Positions 1 to 7,376 of a stretch of DNA of 64,000 bases are shown here, one piece after another (the stretch's first letter is position 1; each line of letters starts with the position of its first letter). A program made the translations under genes and the position numbers. The stretch comes from JAIXWP01 sp965247015 (lineage in GTDB: Bacteria > Bacteroidota > Bacteroidia > Flavobacteriales_D > Sanyastnellaceae). Under the pieces are notes generated by a model. That model was not told the DNA's origin. It saw only the letters and a list, made by a program, of their open reading frames with translations, and ran no database searches. The DNA is taken from NCBI GenBank assembly GCA_965247015.1, contig CBDFGG010000006.1, positions 1 through 64,000 of the forward strand, in the 5' to 3' direction.

Positions 1-1
1 T

Positions 2-1330
2 ATGATTCAGAATATAATACTTGAAACCTTTACTGAAGGTAGCATCATTAACACCAGCCTTTGTGCTGAGCTTCGTGGTTTTTACTTTTCCTTTCTTAAA
101 TGTACATGAGTAAACGTGTTTCTCAGTTGCACTCACTTCACTCGAACTGAAATAAACAGTCTGTGTAGACGGCTCAAAGCCATAGAAGTCTATCACATCC
201 CATGCACCCATTGTCAACTGTGTGACGACTTTGCCGGTCATATCAAAGTGATAGAGGTGGTTGTAGCCATTTCGTTCGCTATTCCAAACGAAGCCCGAAC
301 CGTCAGCTAAGAATGATAGAGCATCATTCACATCAATGTAGGTATCCGCTTTCTCATCATAGATCGATTTTAGTGCGATGTCAAAAGGCTGAATCTGCGA
401 AAGATCTGTTACTAAGAACTCGAGATGATTTTGATGTCTATTCAAACGCATTACACAAAGCGCATCGTTGTTGTTAGTCCATTTGATACGGGGAATGTAG
501 ATGTCGTTATCAGGACCCAAATCTAATCTTCTGTCTGCCGTTGAAAGTACATCATAGACGTGAATAGAGACAGTGCTGTTTACTTCGCCTGCCTTTGGAT
601 ATTTGAAGGTGTATCTTTCAGGATAAAGTTCTCCATAAATATCCATTCCAAACTCTTTTACCTTTGACTCATCGAATTTGTAATAGGCAATACGGTTACT
701 TTTTGGGCTCCACTGAAATCCTTTATCAAAAGCAAATTCTTCTTCATAAACCCAGTCAGTAGCACCGTTGATGATTTTATTGTTTTCACCATCTCGTGTC
801 ACTTGCTCTTCTTTTTTCAATGCAAGATCTACAAAGAAAATATTGTTGTCTCTAACAAAAGCGACCTTACTTCCATCTGGAGAAAATTCGGCCAATCGCT
901 GTTTTCCTTTTCCTTTATCTGAAATGGGCGTAGTCTTTTTGGTAGTGAGATCGTGTACATAATATATAGCATAAAAGCTATGACGATAGATTGATTCTGT
1001 TTCAGTCTGAATCAAAAGCTTTGTTTCGTCTTTACTAAATGAATAGTCGTCAATGGCGATGTCGGTATTTCCAAAAATGTCCTTAGCTGTTGCAACTACA
1101 GCCACTTTTTCACCAGTTAGATAGCTGTACTTGATAATGGTCGCACCCAGGGCATCTGACTCTTCCAAGACTGTGTAATGATTGCCATCATTCATAGAAT
1201 TGAGCCCACCATAGAATTCGCCACTAAACTCTGGAGATGCCCAAATGAGTTGATTGGTGAGATTGGATTGAGCGAAAGTGCTTGAAATAGCAAGAAAAAA
1301 ACTTGCTAATGAAAGTATTGCTTTATTCAT
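2..1330 (-). CDS. Dipeptidyl peptidase IV family (S9B) protein, N-terminal part, truncated by window edge
   Basis: Reading the minus strand from an ATG at 1330 gives about 443 open codons that run off the left edge, so only the N-terminal beta-propeller is visible. The product starts with a signal peptide (MNKAILSLASFFLAISSTFAQ). It carries the segment DWVYEEEF near residue 190, which contains the Glu-Glu pair that in DPP IV holds the substrate N-terminus, followed by FQWSPKSNRIAYYKFDE, typical of the DPPIV_N propeller. By family knowledge it should be a periplasmic serine exopeptidase removing N-terminal dipeptides, often X-Pro. The alpha/beta-hydrolase domain with Ser/Asp/His lies outside the window, so activity cannot be confirmed. 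It is divergent from the GlcD-type gene. Its promoter overlaps a long palindrome at 1368-1392. Confidence 0.85.
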   Translation of the reverse strand, partial: MNKAILSLASFFLAISSTFAQSNLTNQLIWASPEFSGEFYGGLNSMNDGNHYTVLEESDALGATIIKYSYLTGEKVAVVATAKDIFGNTDIAIDDYSFSKDETKLLIQTETESIYRHSFYAIYYVHDLTTKKTTPISDKGKGKQRLAEFSPDGSKVAFVRDNNIFFVDLALKKEEQVTRDGENNKIINGATDWVYEEEFAFDKGFQWSPKSNRIAYYKFDESKVKEFGMDIYGELYPERYTFKYPKAGEVNSTVSIHVYDVLSTADRRLDLGPDNDIYIPRIKWTNNNDALCVMRLNRHQNHLEFLVTDLSQIQPFDIALKSIYDEKADTYIDVNDALSFLADGSGFVWNSERNGYNHLYHFDMTGKVVTQLTMGAWDVIDFYGFEPSTQTVYFSSSEVSATEKHVYSCTFKKGKVKTTKLSTKAGVNDATFSKGFKYYILNH

Positions 1331-1349
1331 AATAGGATATCAATTGGGC

Positions 1350-1392
1350 CGAATTTAAGGCGTACTCTATCCAATTTCAAAGAAATTGGATA
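1350..1392 (-). promoter_or_regulatory. Promoter of the DPP-like gene with a 25-bp perfect palindrome over the -33 element
   Basis: Arms TATCCAATTTC (1368-1378) and GAAATTGGATA (1382-1392) are perfect inverted repeats with a 3-nt spacer. On the minus strand a TTG (1380-1378) lies 20 nt from TAAATTCG (1357-1350), a near match to the Bacteroidota TTG-N19-21-TAnnTTTG promoter. The predicted start point is about 13 nt before the ATG at 1330. The palindrome covers the -33 element, which suggests a repressor or activator site. The regulator is unknown. Confidence 0.5.
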
Positions 1393-1458
1393 AACGGTGT
1401 TAGTTAATTTCATGCCATACCCTGAAATATTTGCGTTTCCATCTGTTCATTTGTTATC

Positions 1459-2880
1459 ATGAGTACACATCATTTCCATTCCATCGAAGAAATAGACATT
1501 CATTTTTTTCAAAAAATTCTGGGAGAGCCATTTGTTTTAGTTTCCCAAGAAGACCGTTTGCATTATGGTCACGACGAAACTGAGGATCTCAATTTTCCAC
1601 CAGATGTAGTATTAAAACCTTCTTCAACTGCTGAGGTCAGCGAGGTGATGAAGTACTGTTTTGAGAAAAATATATGTGTTACTCCACTCGGTGCAAGGAC
1701 AGGATTAAGCGGTGGAGCCTTATCTATTCATGGTGGAGTTGGTTTGTCAATGGAGCGATTTAACCAGATATTAGAAATAGACGATAAGAACTTGCAAGTA
1801 CATGTGCAGCCAGGAGTGATTACACAGGTACTTCAAGAAACAGTGGCTAAACAAGGACTATATTATCCTCCAGATCCAAGTAGTAGAGGAAGTTGCTTTA
1901 TTGGTGGAAACCTAGCGGAGAATGCTGGTGGCCCTCATGCTGTTAAGTATGGAGTGACGAAAGATTTTGTATTGAATCTTGAAGTGGTCCTGCCGAATGG
2001 AGAAGTCATTCATACAGGAGCTAATACTCTAAAGAATTCAACAGGATATAATCTCACTCAGTTGATGGTAGGTAGTGAAGGTACATTGGGCATCATTACA
2101 AAGGCTGTATTGAAACTTATTCCCAAACCAAATCATGATATTTTAATGCTTGTTCCATTTAGCTCAGCTGAAAAGGCTTGTGCGGCGGTAAGTGCTATTT
2201 TCAGAGCTGGTATAACGCCGAGTGCTCTTGAATTTATGGAGCGTGATGCGATTGATTGGACACTCAAATTTGTAGATGATATTCAGTTACCAATTGGAGA
2301 GGAAGTACAAGCACATTTACTGATAGAGATTGATGGAAATCATTTGGAAATGATGATGAAAGATTGTGAAGTCATCATGGAAGTTGTACAAGAGTTTGAT
2401 GCGGGCGAAATATTATTTGCAGATGACCAAACTCAAAAAGATAAGCTATGGAAATTGAGAAGAAGAGTGGGAGAGGCCGTAAAATCAAATAGTGTATATA
2501 AAGAAGAAGATACAGTTGTTCCAAGATTTGAACTTCCAACATTATTAAAAGGTGTGAAAGAAATAGGCCAGCGCTATGGCTTTCAGTCGGTGTGTTATGG
2601 ACATGCAGGTGATGGAAATTTGCATATCAACATTATTAAAGGAGCATTGAGTGATGAAGTTTGGAATGAACAACTTCCAATTGCCATAAAGGAAATTTTT
2701 GAATTATGTGTTAGACTCGGAGGCACCTTAAGTGGAGAGCATGGAATAGGTTGGGTACAAAAAGAATATATGCCTATTTCATTTTCTGAAGTAGAGTTGT
2801 ATTTAATGAGATCAATTAAGCACGTTTTTGACCCAAAAAATATCTTAAATCCTTCTAAGATTTTCCCTCAAACCCCTTAA
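1459..2880 (+). CDS. FAD-linked oxidase, GlcD / D-lactate dehydrogenase type
   Basis: The 473-aa protein has the two-domain layout of the FAD_binding_4 / FAD-oxidase C (VAO/PCMH) family. PLGARTGLSGG (76-86) and FIGGNLAENAGG (about 148-159) form the FAD pyrophosphate site. YGHAGDGNLH (about 380) and SGEHGIG (about 425) are the C-terminal metal and substrate signatures of glycolate oxidase GlcD and D-lactate dehydrogenases. It probably oxidises a 2-hydroxy acid (D-lactate, glycolate or D-2-hydroxyglutarate) and passes electrons to a carrier. The exact substrate cannot be read from sequence. No signal peptide is seen, so it is cytosolic or peripheral on the membrane. No GlcE/GlcF partner is adjacent. 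A -7-like AATATTTG lies at 1427-1434. Confidence 0.85.
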   Translation: MSTHHFHSIEEIDIHFFQKILGEPFVLVSQEDRLHYGHDETEDLNFPPDVVLKPSSTAEVSEVMKYCFEKNICVTPLGARTGLSGGALSIHGGVGLSMERFNQILEIDDKNLQVHVQPGVITQVLQETVAKQGLYYPPDPSSRGSCFIGGNLAENAGGPHAVKYGVTKDFVLNLEVVLPNGEVIHTGANTLKNSTGYNLTQLMVGSEGTLGIITKAVLKLIPKPNHDILMLVPFSSAEKACAAVSAIFRAGITPSALEFMERDAIDWTLKFVDDIQLPIGEEVQAHLLIEIDGNHLEMMMKDCEVIMEVVQEFDAGEILFADDQTQKDKLWKLRRRVGEAVKSNSVYKEEDTVVPRFELPTLLKGVKEIGQRYGFQSVCYGHAGDGNLHINIIKGALSDEVWNEQLPIAIKEIFELCVRLGGTLSGEHGIGWVQKEYMPISFSEVELYLMRSIKHVFDPKNILNPSKIFPQTP

Positions 2881-2999
2881 TCTCCCAGATGTTCAAAAAA
2901 ATTGTTGCTCGAAACTTTTGATTTAGAATAGCTTTCCAATTCTACATCGAAAATTCGTTAAAATCATGTTATCAAAAATCCCATTCCAGAATATTCTCG

Positions 3000-3142
3000 T
3001 ATATTTGCATTGTATTTAGGTAGTGTACCTTAATACACATAAAGAGTTAGTTGAGTTGAGCCGTCCTGGCTCAAAACAATTACGATAGTTTTTAGTTTTT
3101 CAGTTTAAGCCATTAAGTCCCGCCAACGAGGTGGGACTTTTT
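3000..3142 (+). ncRNA. Predicted structured small RNA or attenuating leader with consensus promoter and terminator
   Basis: The 315-nt gap 2881-3195 holds no ORF, but it has a perfect -7 element TATATTTG at 3000-3007. Three hairpins follow: GTGTA/TACAC (3023-3027 with 3034-3038), TTGAGCC/GGCTCAA (3056-3062 with 3068-3074, loop GTCCT), and a 10-bp stem 3115-3124 with 3130-3139 (one G-T pair, loop AACGA) ending in T5. The last is a good intrinsic terminator. The predicted transcript runs from about 3013 to 3142 (roughly 130 nt). The next gene starts 54 nt beyond, so this could be a free sRNA or a leader that controls read-through. I do not recognise a known riboswitch or 6S RNA. 2881-2999 shows nothing else. 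Confidence 0.5.
3115..3142 (+). terminator. Intrinsic terminator of the predicted small RNA
   Basis: Arms AAGTCCCGCC and GGTGGGACTT enclose AACGA and are followed by a T-run. Confidence 0.75.
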
Positions 3143-3195
3143 GGTTATATACGTTTCGTTTTCTTCATCTATTTTAGCCACCTAAATTTTTAGCC

Positions 3196-4425
3196 TTGAA
3201 AAGAGTAGTAATCGTAGGAGGTGGCGCGGCTGGTTTTTTTACAGCAATCAATCTCAATCTCCCATCGGACGTAGAGATTCTGGTTTTAGAAAAATCAAAT
3301 AAATTACTCTCTAAAGTAAAAGTGAGTGGAGGCGGGCGATGCAATGTCACTCATGCTTGCTTTGATCCAAAGGAGCTTTCTACATTTTATCCTAGAGGAA
3401 GAAAAGAACTTGTAGGACCTTTCCATTCATTTCAATGCGGTGATACGTTTGACTGGTTCGAGAAGCGCGGCGTATCCCTTAAAATCGAAGATGACGGTCG
3501 TGTGTTTCCCAATACAGATAGCTCACAGACCATTATCGATTGCTTTTTGAAAGAGGCAAAAGAGAAAAATATTAAAATCGAACTTCAAACGGGTATTCAA
3601 AAACTTGTACCGAATGGTAACGAATGGAATGTGTTAACATCCAACGGAAATACTATACCATGCACTCATGTCGTAATGGCCGCTGGAAGCAGTCCACAAA
3701 TTTGGGAAATGCTGCAAGAACTCGGAGTGAAAATGATTCACCAAGTTCCATCTCTTTTCACTTTCAACATAAAAGATTCAAGAATTGAAAGTCTTGCTGG
3801 TTTGTCTACAAAATATGCAGAGGTTTCTATTCCATCTATTAAAATGGAATCGGATGGACCAATGCTCATCACGCATTGGGGATTGAGTGGGCCAGGTATT
3901 TTAAAGCTATCGGCTTGGGCTGCACGTGAATTGGAAGTGAAAAAATATAAGTTTGATATTGTAGTTAATTGGTTAGGCAACGATTCAAAGGACAGTTTGA
4001 TTGAGCGTTTTAAAAACTTGAGGTCTACTGACCCCCGTCGATTAGTTCATTCTTACAGCCCTGTTGATTTGCCTGCTAGACTGTGGCAATCGCTCATTTC
4101 TCCTTATGTCTCGAATGATTTGAAGTGGGCAGACATAAATAATAAAGCCATCGAATCAATTGCTTCAGAACTTTGTCAAGGCATATTTAAAGTAGACGGA
4201 AAATCTACTTTCAAAGATGAGTTCGTAACAGCCGGTGGCGTTGATTTGGCGGACGTAGAATTTAAAACAATGGAATCCAAACAGTTTAAAGGTCTTTATT
4301 TTGCTGGAGAAGTACTAAATATTGATGCGGTTACGGGAGGGTTCAACTTCCAGGCAGCTTGGACGACATCTATTCTGTGTGCAAAGTCTATTTCAAATGC
4401 ATTGGTCTCTGAAAAATCCTATTAG
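3196..4425 (+). CDS. BaiN/YhiN-family (HI0933-like) flavoprotein, NAD(P)/FAD-dependent oxidoreductase
   Basis: The 409-aa protein has the normal length for the HI0933-like family. An N-terminal Rossmann dinucleotide motif VVIVGGGAAGFF starts at residue 4. It is followed by the family hallmark KVSGGGRCNVTHA and ends with GEVLNIDAVTGGFNFQAAW, the C-terminal FAD contact. The family contains YhiN/BaiN flavoproteins; BaiN has been linked to bile-acid reduction in gut clostridia, but most members have no known physiological substrate. The start is a TTG at 3196, chosen because the Rossmann strand follows directly and no ATG or GTG precedes it. It lies 54 nt after the terminator of the predicted RNA. 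Cytosolic. The fabI promoter overlaps its stop codon. Confidence 0.85.
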   Translation: MKRVVIVGGGAAGFFTAINLNLPSDVEILVLEKSNKLLSKVKVSGGGRCNVTHACFDPKELSTFYPRGRKELVGPFHSFQCGDTFDWFEKRGVSLKIEDDGRVFPNTDSSQTIIDCFLKEAKEKNIKIELQTGIQKLVPNGNEWNVLTSNGNTIPCTHVVMAAGSSPQIWEMLQELGVKMIHQVPSLFTFNIKDSRIESLAGLSTKYAEVSIPSIKMESDGPMLITHWGLSGPGILKLSAWAARELEVKKYKFDIVVNWLGNDSKDSLIERFKNLRSTDPRRLVHSYSPVDLPARLWQSLISPYVSNDLKWADINNKAIESIASELCQGIFKVDGKSTFKDEFVTAGGVDLADVEFKTMESKQFKGLYFAGEVLNIDAVTGGFNFQAAWTTSILCAKSISNALVSEKSY

Positions 4426-4430
4426 CTTTG
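4402..4430 (+). promoter_or_regulatory. fabI promoter
   Basis: TTG (4402-4404), 18 nt, then a perfect TAGCTTTG (4423-4430) overlaps the stop codon of the upstream gene. The predicted start point is near 4437, giving a leader of about 14 nt before the ATG at 4451. Confidence 0.6.
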
Positions 4431-4450
4431 CCATATAAACCCAAGACCTT

Positions 4451-5272
4451 ATGTCAAATAATTTGTTGAAAGGAAAGAAGGGCATTATTAGTGGTGCCCT
4501 CAATAGCAAGTCAATCGCATGGAAAGTAGCGGAGATCGCTCATGAGCAAGGTGCAGAAATCGTTCTAACGAATGCTCCAATTGCAATGAGAATGGGCGAG
4601 ATCAATGAACTTGCTACCAAAATCAACGCTCCGGTTATCGCAGCTGATGCTACCAATGAGCAAGACTTAGATAATCTTTTCGAAAAATCAATGGAACACT
4701 TCGGAGGTAAAATTGATTTTGTTTTGCATAGCATTGGAATGTCTCCTAATGTTAGAAAAGGTCGTCACTACACTGATTTAAATTATGAATGGTATAAGCA
4801 AACATTAGATGTGAGTGCAACAAGCTTGCATAAAATGTTGGCAACCGCGTATAAAAAAGATGCTATTAATGAATGGGGTTCTGTTGTGGCATTATCGTAC
4901 ATCGCGGCTCAACGTATTTTCCCAGATTACAATGATATGGCTGACGCTAAGTCATTGCTTGAAAGCATCGCTCGTAGCTTTGGTTATCACTATGGCACAG
5001 CGAAGAAAGTACGTATCAACACCATTTCTCAATCTCCAACAGTAACTACTGCAGGTAGCGGAGTAAAAGGTTTTGATGGTTTCATCAACTATTCAGAAGC
5101 AATGTCTCCACTTGGAAATGCTGATGCAGAAGCTTGCGCGCATTATTGTGTTGCATTGTTTAGTGACTTGACGCGTTATGTTACTATGCAGAATCTTTTC
5201 CATGATGGTGGATTCAGCGTTACAGGTGTTACTCAAAACGTTGTAGAAAGATTTGCTACTGACGCAGAATAA
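4451..5272 (+). CDS. fabI: Enoyl-[acyl-carrier-protein] reductase (NADH) FabI
   Basis: The 273-aa protein is an SDR of the FabI type and catalyses the last reductive step of each fatty-acid elongation cycle (trans-2-enoyl-ACP to acyl-ACP). The cofactor motif is GIISGALNSKSIAW (residues 11-24), a FabI-style GxxxxxSxA pattern rather than the classical SDR TGxxxGxG. The catalytic Tyr-X6-Lys is Y160...K167 within DYNDMADAKS, with the second conserved Tyr at 150. The length matches the family. It has its own promoter and a strong shared terminator downstream. Cytosolic, and essential in most bacteria that lack FabK, FabL or FabV. It is the usual target of triclosan-like inhibitors. Confidence 0.95.
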   Translation: MSNNLLKGKKGIISGALNSKSIAWKVAEIAHEQGAEIVLTNAPIAMRMGEINELATKINAPVIAADATNEQDLDNLFEKSMEHFGGKIDFVLHSIGMSPNVRKGRHYTDLNYEWYKQTLDVSATSLHKMLATAYKKDAINEWGSVVALSYIAAQRIFPDYNDMADAKSLLESIARSFGYHYGTAKKVRINTISQSPTVTTAGSGVKGFDGFINYSEAMSPLGNADAEACAHYCVALFSDLTRYVTMQNLFHDGGFSVTGVTQNVVERFATDAE

Positions 5273-5290
5273 TATTTTTGATCAATAAAG

Positions 5291-5317
5291 AAAAACGCCC
5301 CGAAGGGGCGTTTTTTT
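5291..5317. terminator. Bidirectional intrinsic terminator between fabI and the ATP-grasp-like gene
   Basis: Arms AAAAACGCCCC (5291-5301) and GGGGCGTTTTT (5305-5315) enclose a GAA loop, with A- and T-runs on both sides. It serves the convergent genes. Confidence 0.9.
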
Positions 5318-6188
5318 ATTTTATAAAAGCTCGTCTGAAACTGCTTACAAGAATTTCTAATGCGTCATCCGGTTTATCCAGTCGGAATGGAGGTCCATAA
5401 GGAGTCTTGTTCACATCAATGATAAATATTCGGCCGTCTGTATGACGCAGCACATCAAATTCGCAGAACTGTACTTTCATTGCACGTGCAAATGCTAGTA
5501 TCATTTCTTGTTCTGAGGTGCTTAAAATTTCATTTGTTTTGTGGAAAGTGGAGTAGCTGACTTCATTGGTAAAACGCACTTCCATCTTCTTGTATTTTTT
5601 ATAAACACAAGGAATCTCCTCGCCGATGACGGGCACTCTGAAATCCACAACCAACTCATCATTGAATTGATTATCAATGAGTAATTGATAGACACTTCCT
5701 TCTTTACTACTCGATAATGGGCAATGAACGATTTGCCCGTCATGGAGGGCATTGGTATCGCTTTTTTGCACCGCGATTCCGGAATATTTCGTTGGATCGA
5801 TGAATGTATTATATCCAAATACTTCTTGGTGAATGCGATCTACTTTTTGTTTTGAAATATCATCACAATCAACATTTATAATATCGTTTTTATAAATTCT
5901 GCGAATGTGTGATGTGTCGCCATGAGTGATATCTTCAAAATAAATAACCAAATCAGGATTTGAAATGGCTTTGTTTGTAAGACGATATCCTAGATGATTC
6001 GCTATTTTGAAAATAGTAGTTTTCTTACTCGGGAAGTCTGGATAGACTACTATCGATTTCAGCGGGCCTCCGTTCTTCAATCGTTTTCGGAAATCTGTCC
6101 AAGCAAATTTCAAATCTTTTCCAATGACCTCTAGCCAAGAAGTTCTAGGGTGATAGTTATTTCTCCAGCCTTTTTTTTGATTGCTCAT
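5316..6188 (-). CDS. ATP-grasp-like protein of unknown substrate
   Basis: I do not recognise this 290-aa protein as a named enzyme. The segment around residues 238-258 (CEFDVLRHTDGRIFIIDVNKT) has the ATP-grasp pattern of an acidic residue, a turn, a beta strand and then D-x-N, which binds Mg-ATP in carboxylate-amine or thiol ligases. A preceding strand pair (DELVVDFRVPVIG) fits the fold. There is no signal peptide and the N-terminus is basic. The start codon overlaps the stop of the upstream nth by 4 nt (ATGA), so the two are translationally coupled, although no functional link to DNA repair is known to me. It may ligate or modify a small molecule or peptide; that is inference. Confidence 0.5.
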   Translation of the reverse strand: MSNQKKGWRNNYHPRTSWLEVIGKDLKFAWTDFRKRLKNGGPLKSIVVYPDFPSKKTTIFKIANHLGYRLTNKAISNPDLVIYFEDITHGDTSHIRRIYKNDIINVDCDDISKQKVDRIHQEVFGYNTFIDPTKYSGIAVQKSDTNALHDGQIVHCPLSSSKEGSVYQLLIDNQFNDELVVDFRVPVIGEEIPCVYKKYKKMEVRFTNEVSYSTFHKTNEILSTSEQEMILAFARAMKVQFCEFDVLRHTDGRIFIIDVNKTPYGPPFRLDKPDDALEILVSSFRRAFIK

Positions 6189-6811
6189 TTTTTCTTGGCT
6201 GTTACAAATTGGGTGATGAAATCATTGGATAGATCTCCTCTGGCAGGTGAATATTCACGACCATAAAAAATAATTTGTAGATGGAGCTTGTTCCAAAGTT
6301 CTTCTGGGAAAAGCTTTTTAGCATCTTTTTCTGTTTGCTCCACATTTTTTCCATTGGTTAATTTCCATCTTGTCATCAATCGATGAATGTGGGTATCAAC
6401 AGGAAATGCGGGAACACCGAATGCTTGGGCCATTACTACGGATGCCGTTTTGTGCCCTACACCGGGGAGTTCTTCTAAGGCCTCGAAGGAAGCAGGAACC
6501 TCTCCATTATATTTTTCAATCAGCATTTCAGAGAGACGATGAATGTTTTTGCTTTTCGCAGGCGAGAGTCCACATGGTCGCACAATGTTTTCAATATCGG
6601 CAACGCTCAACTTCACCATATCAAACGGATTATTGGCTAACTTGAAAAGATGTGGGGTGACTTTGTTCACTCGCTCATCTGTGCATTGTGCCGATAGTAA
6701 TACAGCAATTAATAAGGTGAACGCATCCGTGTGATCCAACGGGATTGGAGTAGTGGGATATAGTCTTTCAAGTTGTTCAATGACGTAAGCCGCCTTTTCT
6801 TTTTTGGTCAT
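6185..6811 (-). CDS. nth: Endonuclease III-type DNA glycosylase lacking the Fe-S cluster cysteines
   Basis: The 208-aa protein keeps the base-excision glycosylase/AP-lyase core. AQCTDERVN (41-49), the helix-hairpin-helix LPGVGHKTASVV (115-126) with catalytic Lys121, and VDTHIHR with catalytic Asp139 are all present. It should remove oxidised pyrimidines and nick AP sites. The odd feature is the C-terminus. E. coli Nth has C-X6-C-X2-C-X5-C binding a [4Fe-4S] cluster, whereas here the equivalent stretch is GREYSPARGDLSNDF with no cysteine. The only two cysteines in the protein are at 43 and 80. The chain is therefore full-length except for the cluster loop. It precedes the ATP-grasp-like gene with a 4-nt overlap. 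A sequencing error is unlikely because the frame closes naturally. Confidence 0.9.
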   Translation of the reverse strand: MTKKEKAAYVIEQLERLYPTTPIPLDHTDAFTLLIAVLLSAQCTDERVNKVTPHLFKLANNPFDMVKLSVADIENIVRPCGLSPAKSKNIHRLSEMLIEKYNGEVPASFEALEELPGVGHKTASVVMAQAFGVPAFPVDTHIHRLMTRWKLTNGKNVEQTEKDAKKLFPEELWNKLHLQIIFYGREYSPARGDLSNDFITQFVTAKKK

Positions 6812-6816
6812 AATGT

Positions 6817-7305
6817 CTATCGATACTTGGTCTCTTTTTTCATGTCTTTGGTTAGAATCATGGTATAGTACCAGCCATTCATACGAATATCAATAATATT
6901 TTTTTGATCACTGAAATGCTCCATCCAGCCATCGTGTTCTACAGAAATTACATTCGCTGCATCAGGAAATTGGAATTCCATATAAACATGCGTCAGATCT
7001 GGGGCCACCTCTTTTCCTATGTATTTAAATGAAATGGGTTGACTATTGATTTGCACCTTCATGTGTTTTTGAAGGTATTCGAAAATATACATGTTAGCAT
7101 TGATGTCTTCATTCGCTTCGCCGAGATGCAGGACTTGGCCGGTTGGTGAAACAGCTTTTTCCAAATCATCAGTAAATATCTTGCAAGTGACTTCATAAAT
7201 GCCAGTTCTAGCATTGTATTCAATGATGTTATTGGTCACATAGAACTTGTGCGGTAGAAATGCCGCCAAGGGAATGAGCATAAGAAAGAACAGAAACTTC
7301 TTCAT
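6817..7305 (-). CDS. DUF6702-like small exported protein
   Basis: The start is set at 7305, where MKKFLFFLMLIPLAAFLPHKFY opens with a signal peptide or N-terminal membrane anchor. A longer upstream reading would overlap the divergent nrnA. The 162-aa product has a conserved-looking HKFYVTNNIIEYN..YEVTCKIFTDDLEKAV segment, which matches my memory of the Bacteroidota DUF6702 family. The function of that family is unknown. It lies 5 nt upstream of nth on the same strand and may be co-transcribed, but its exported nature gives no link to DNA repair. The family call rests on recall of the pattern, not on a search. Confidence 0.6.
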   Translation of the reverse strand: MKKFLFFLMLIPLAAFLPHKFYVTNNIIEYNARTGIYEVTCKIFTDDLEKAVSPTGQVLHLGEANEDINANMYIFEYLQKHMKVQINSQPISFKYIGKEVAPDLTHVYMEFQFPDAANVISVEHDGWMEHFSDQKNIIDIRMNGWYYTMILTKDMKKETKYR

Positions 7306-7364
7306 GGTGATAAATGCGTTGGCAAGTTTACGATTGAAATATACAACAATTGAACCTGTAAGAG

Positions 7365-7372
7365 TAATTTTG
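7365..7372 (+). promoter_or_regulatory. -7 element of nrnA, four nt before the ATG
   Basis: A perfect TAATTTTG (TAnnTTTG) ends 4 nt before the ATG at 7377. No well-spaced TTG is visible. If used, transcription would start at or next to the start codon and give a leaderless mRNA. Confidence 0.45.
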
Positions 7373-7376
7373 ACAC

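Noticed and set aside
116..962. Short plus-strand ORFs at 116-310 and 768-962
   Set aside because: They are antisense to the clearly coding DPP IV propeller gene and show no start context or homology.
3022..3038. AGTGTAC...ATACACA resembles the amylase-type operator
   Set aside because: The half-sites are one nt further apart than in the two good copies, and the sequence lies in the predicted RNA, where it forms the first hairpin. Probably coincidence.
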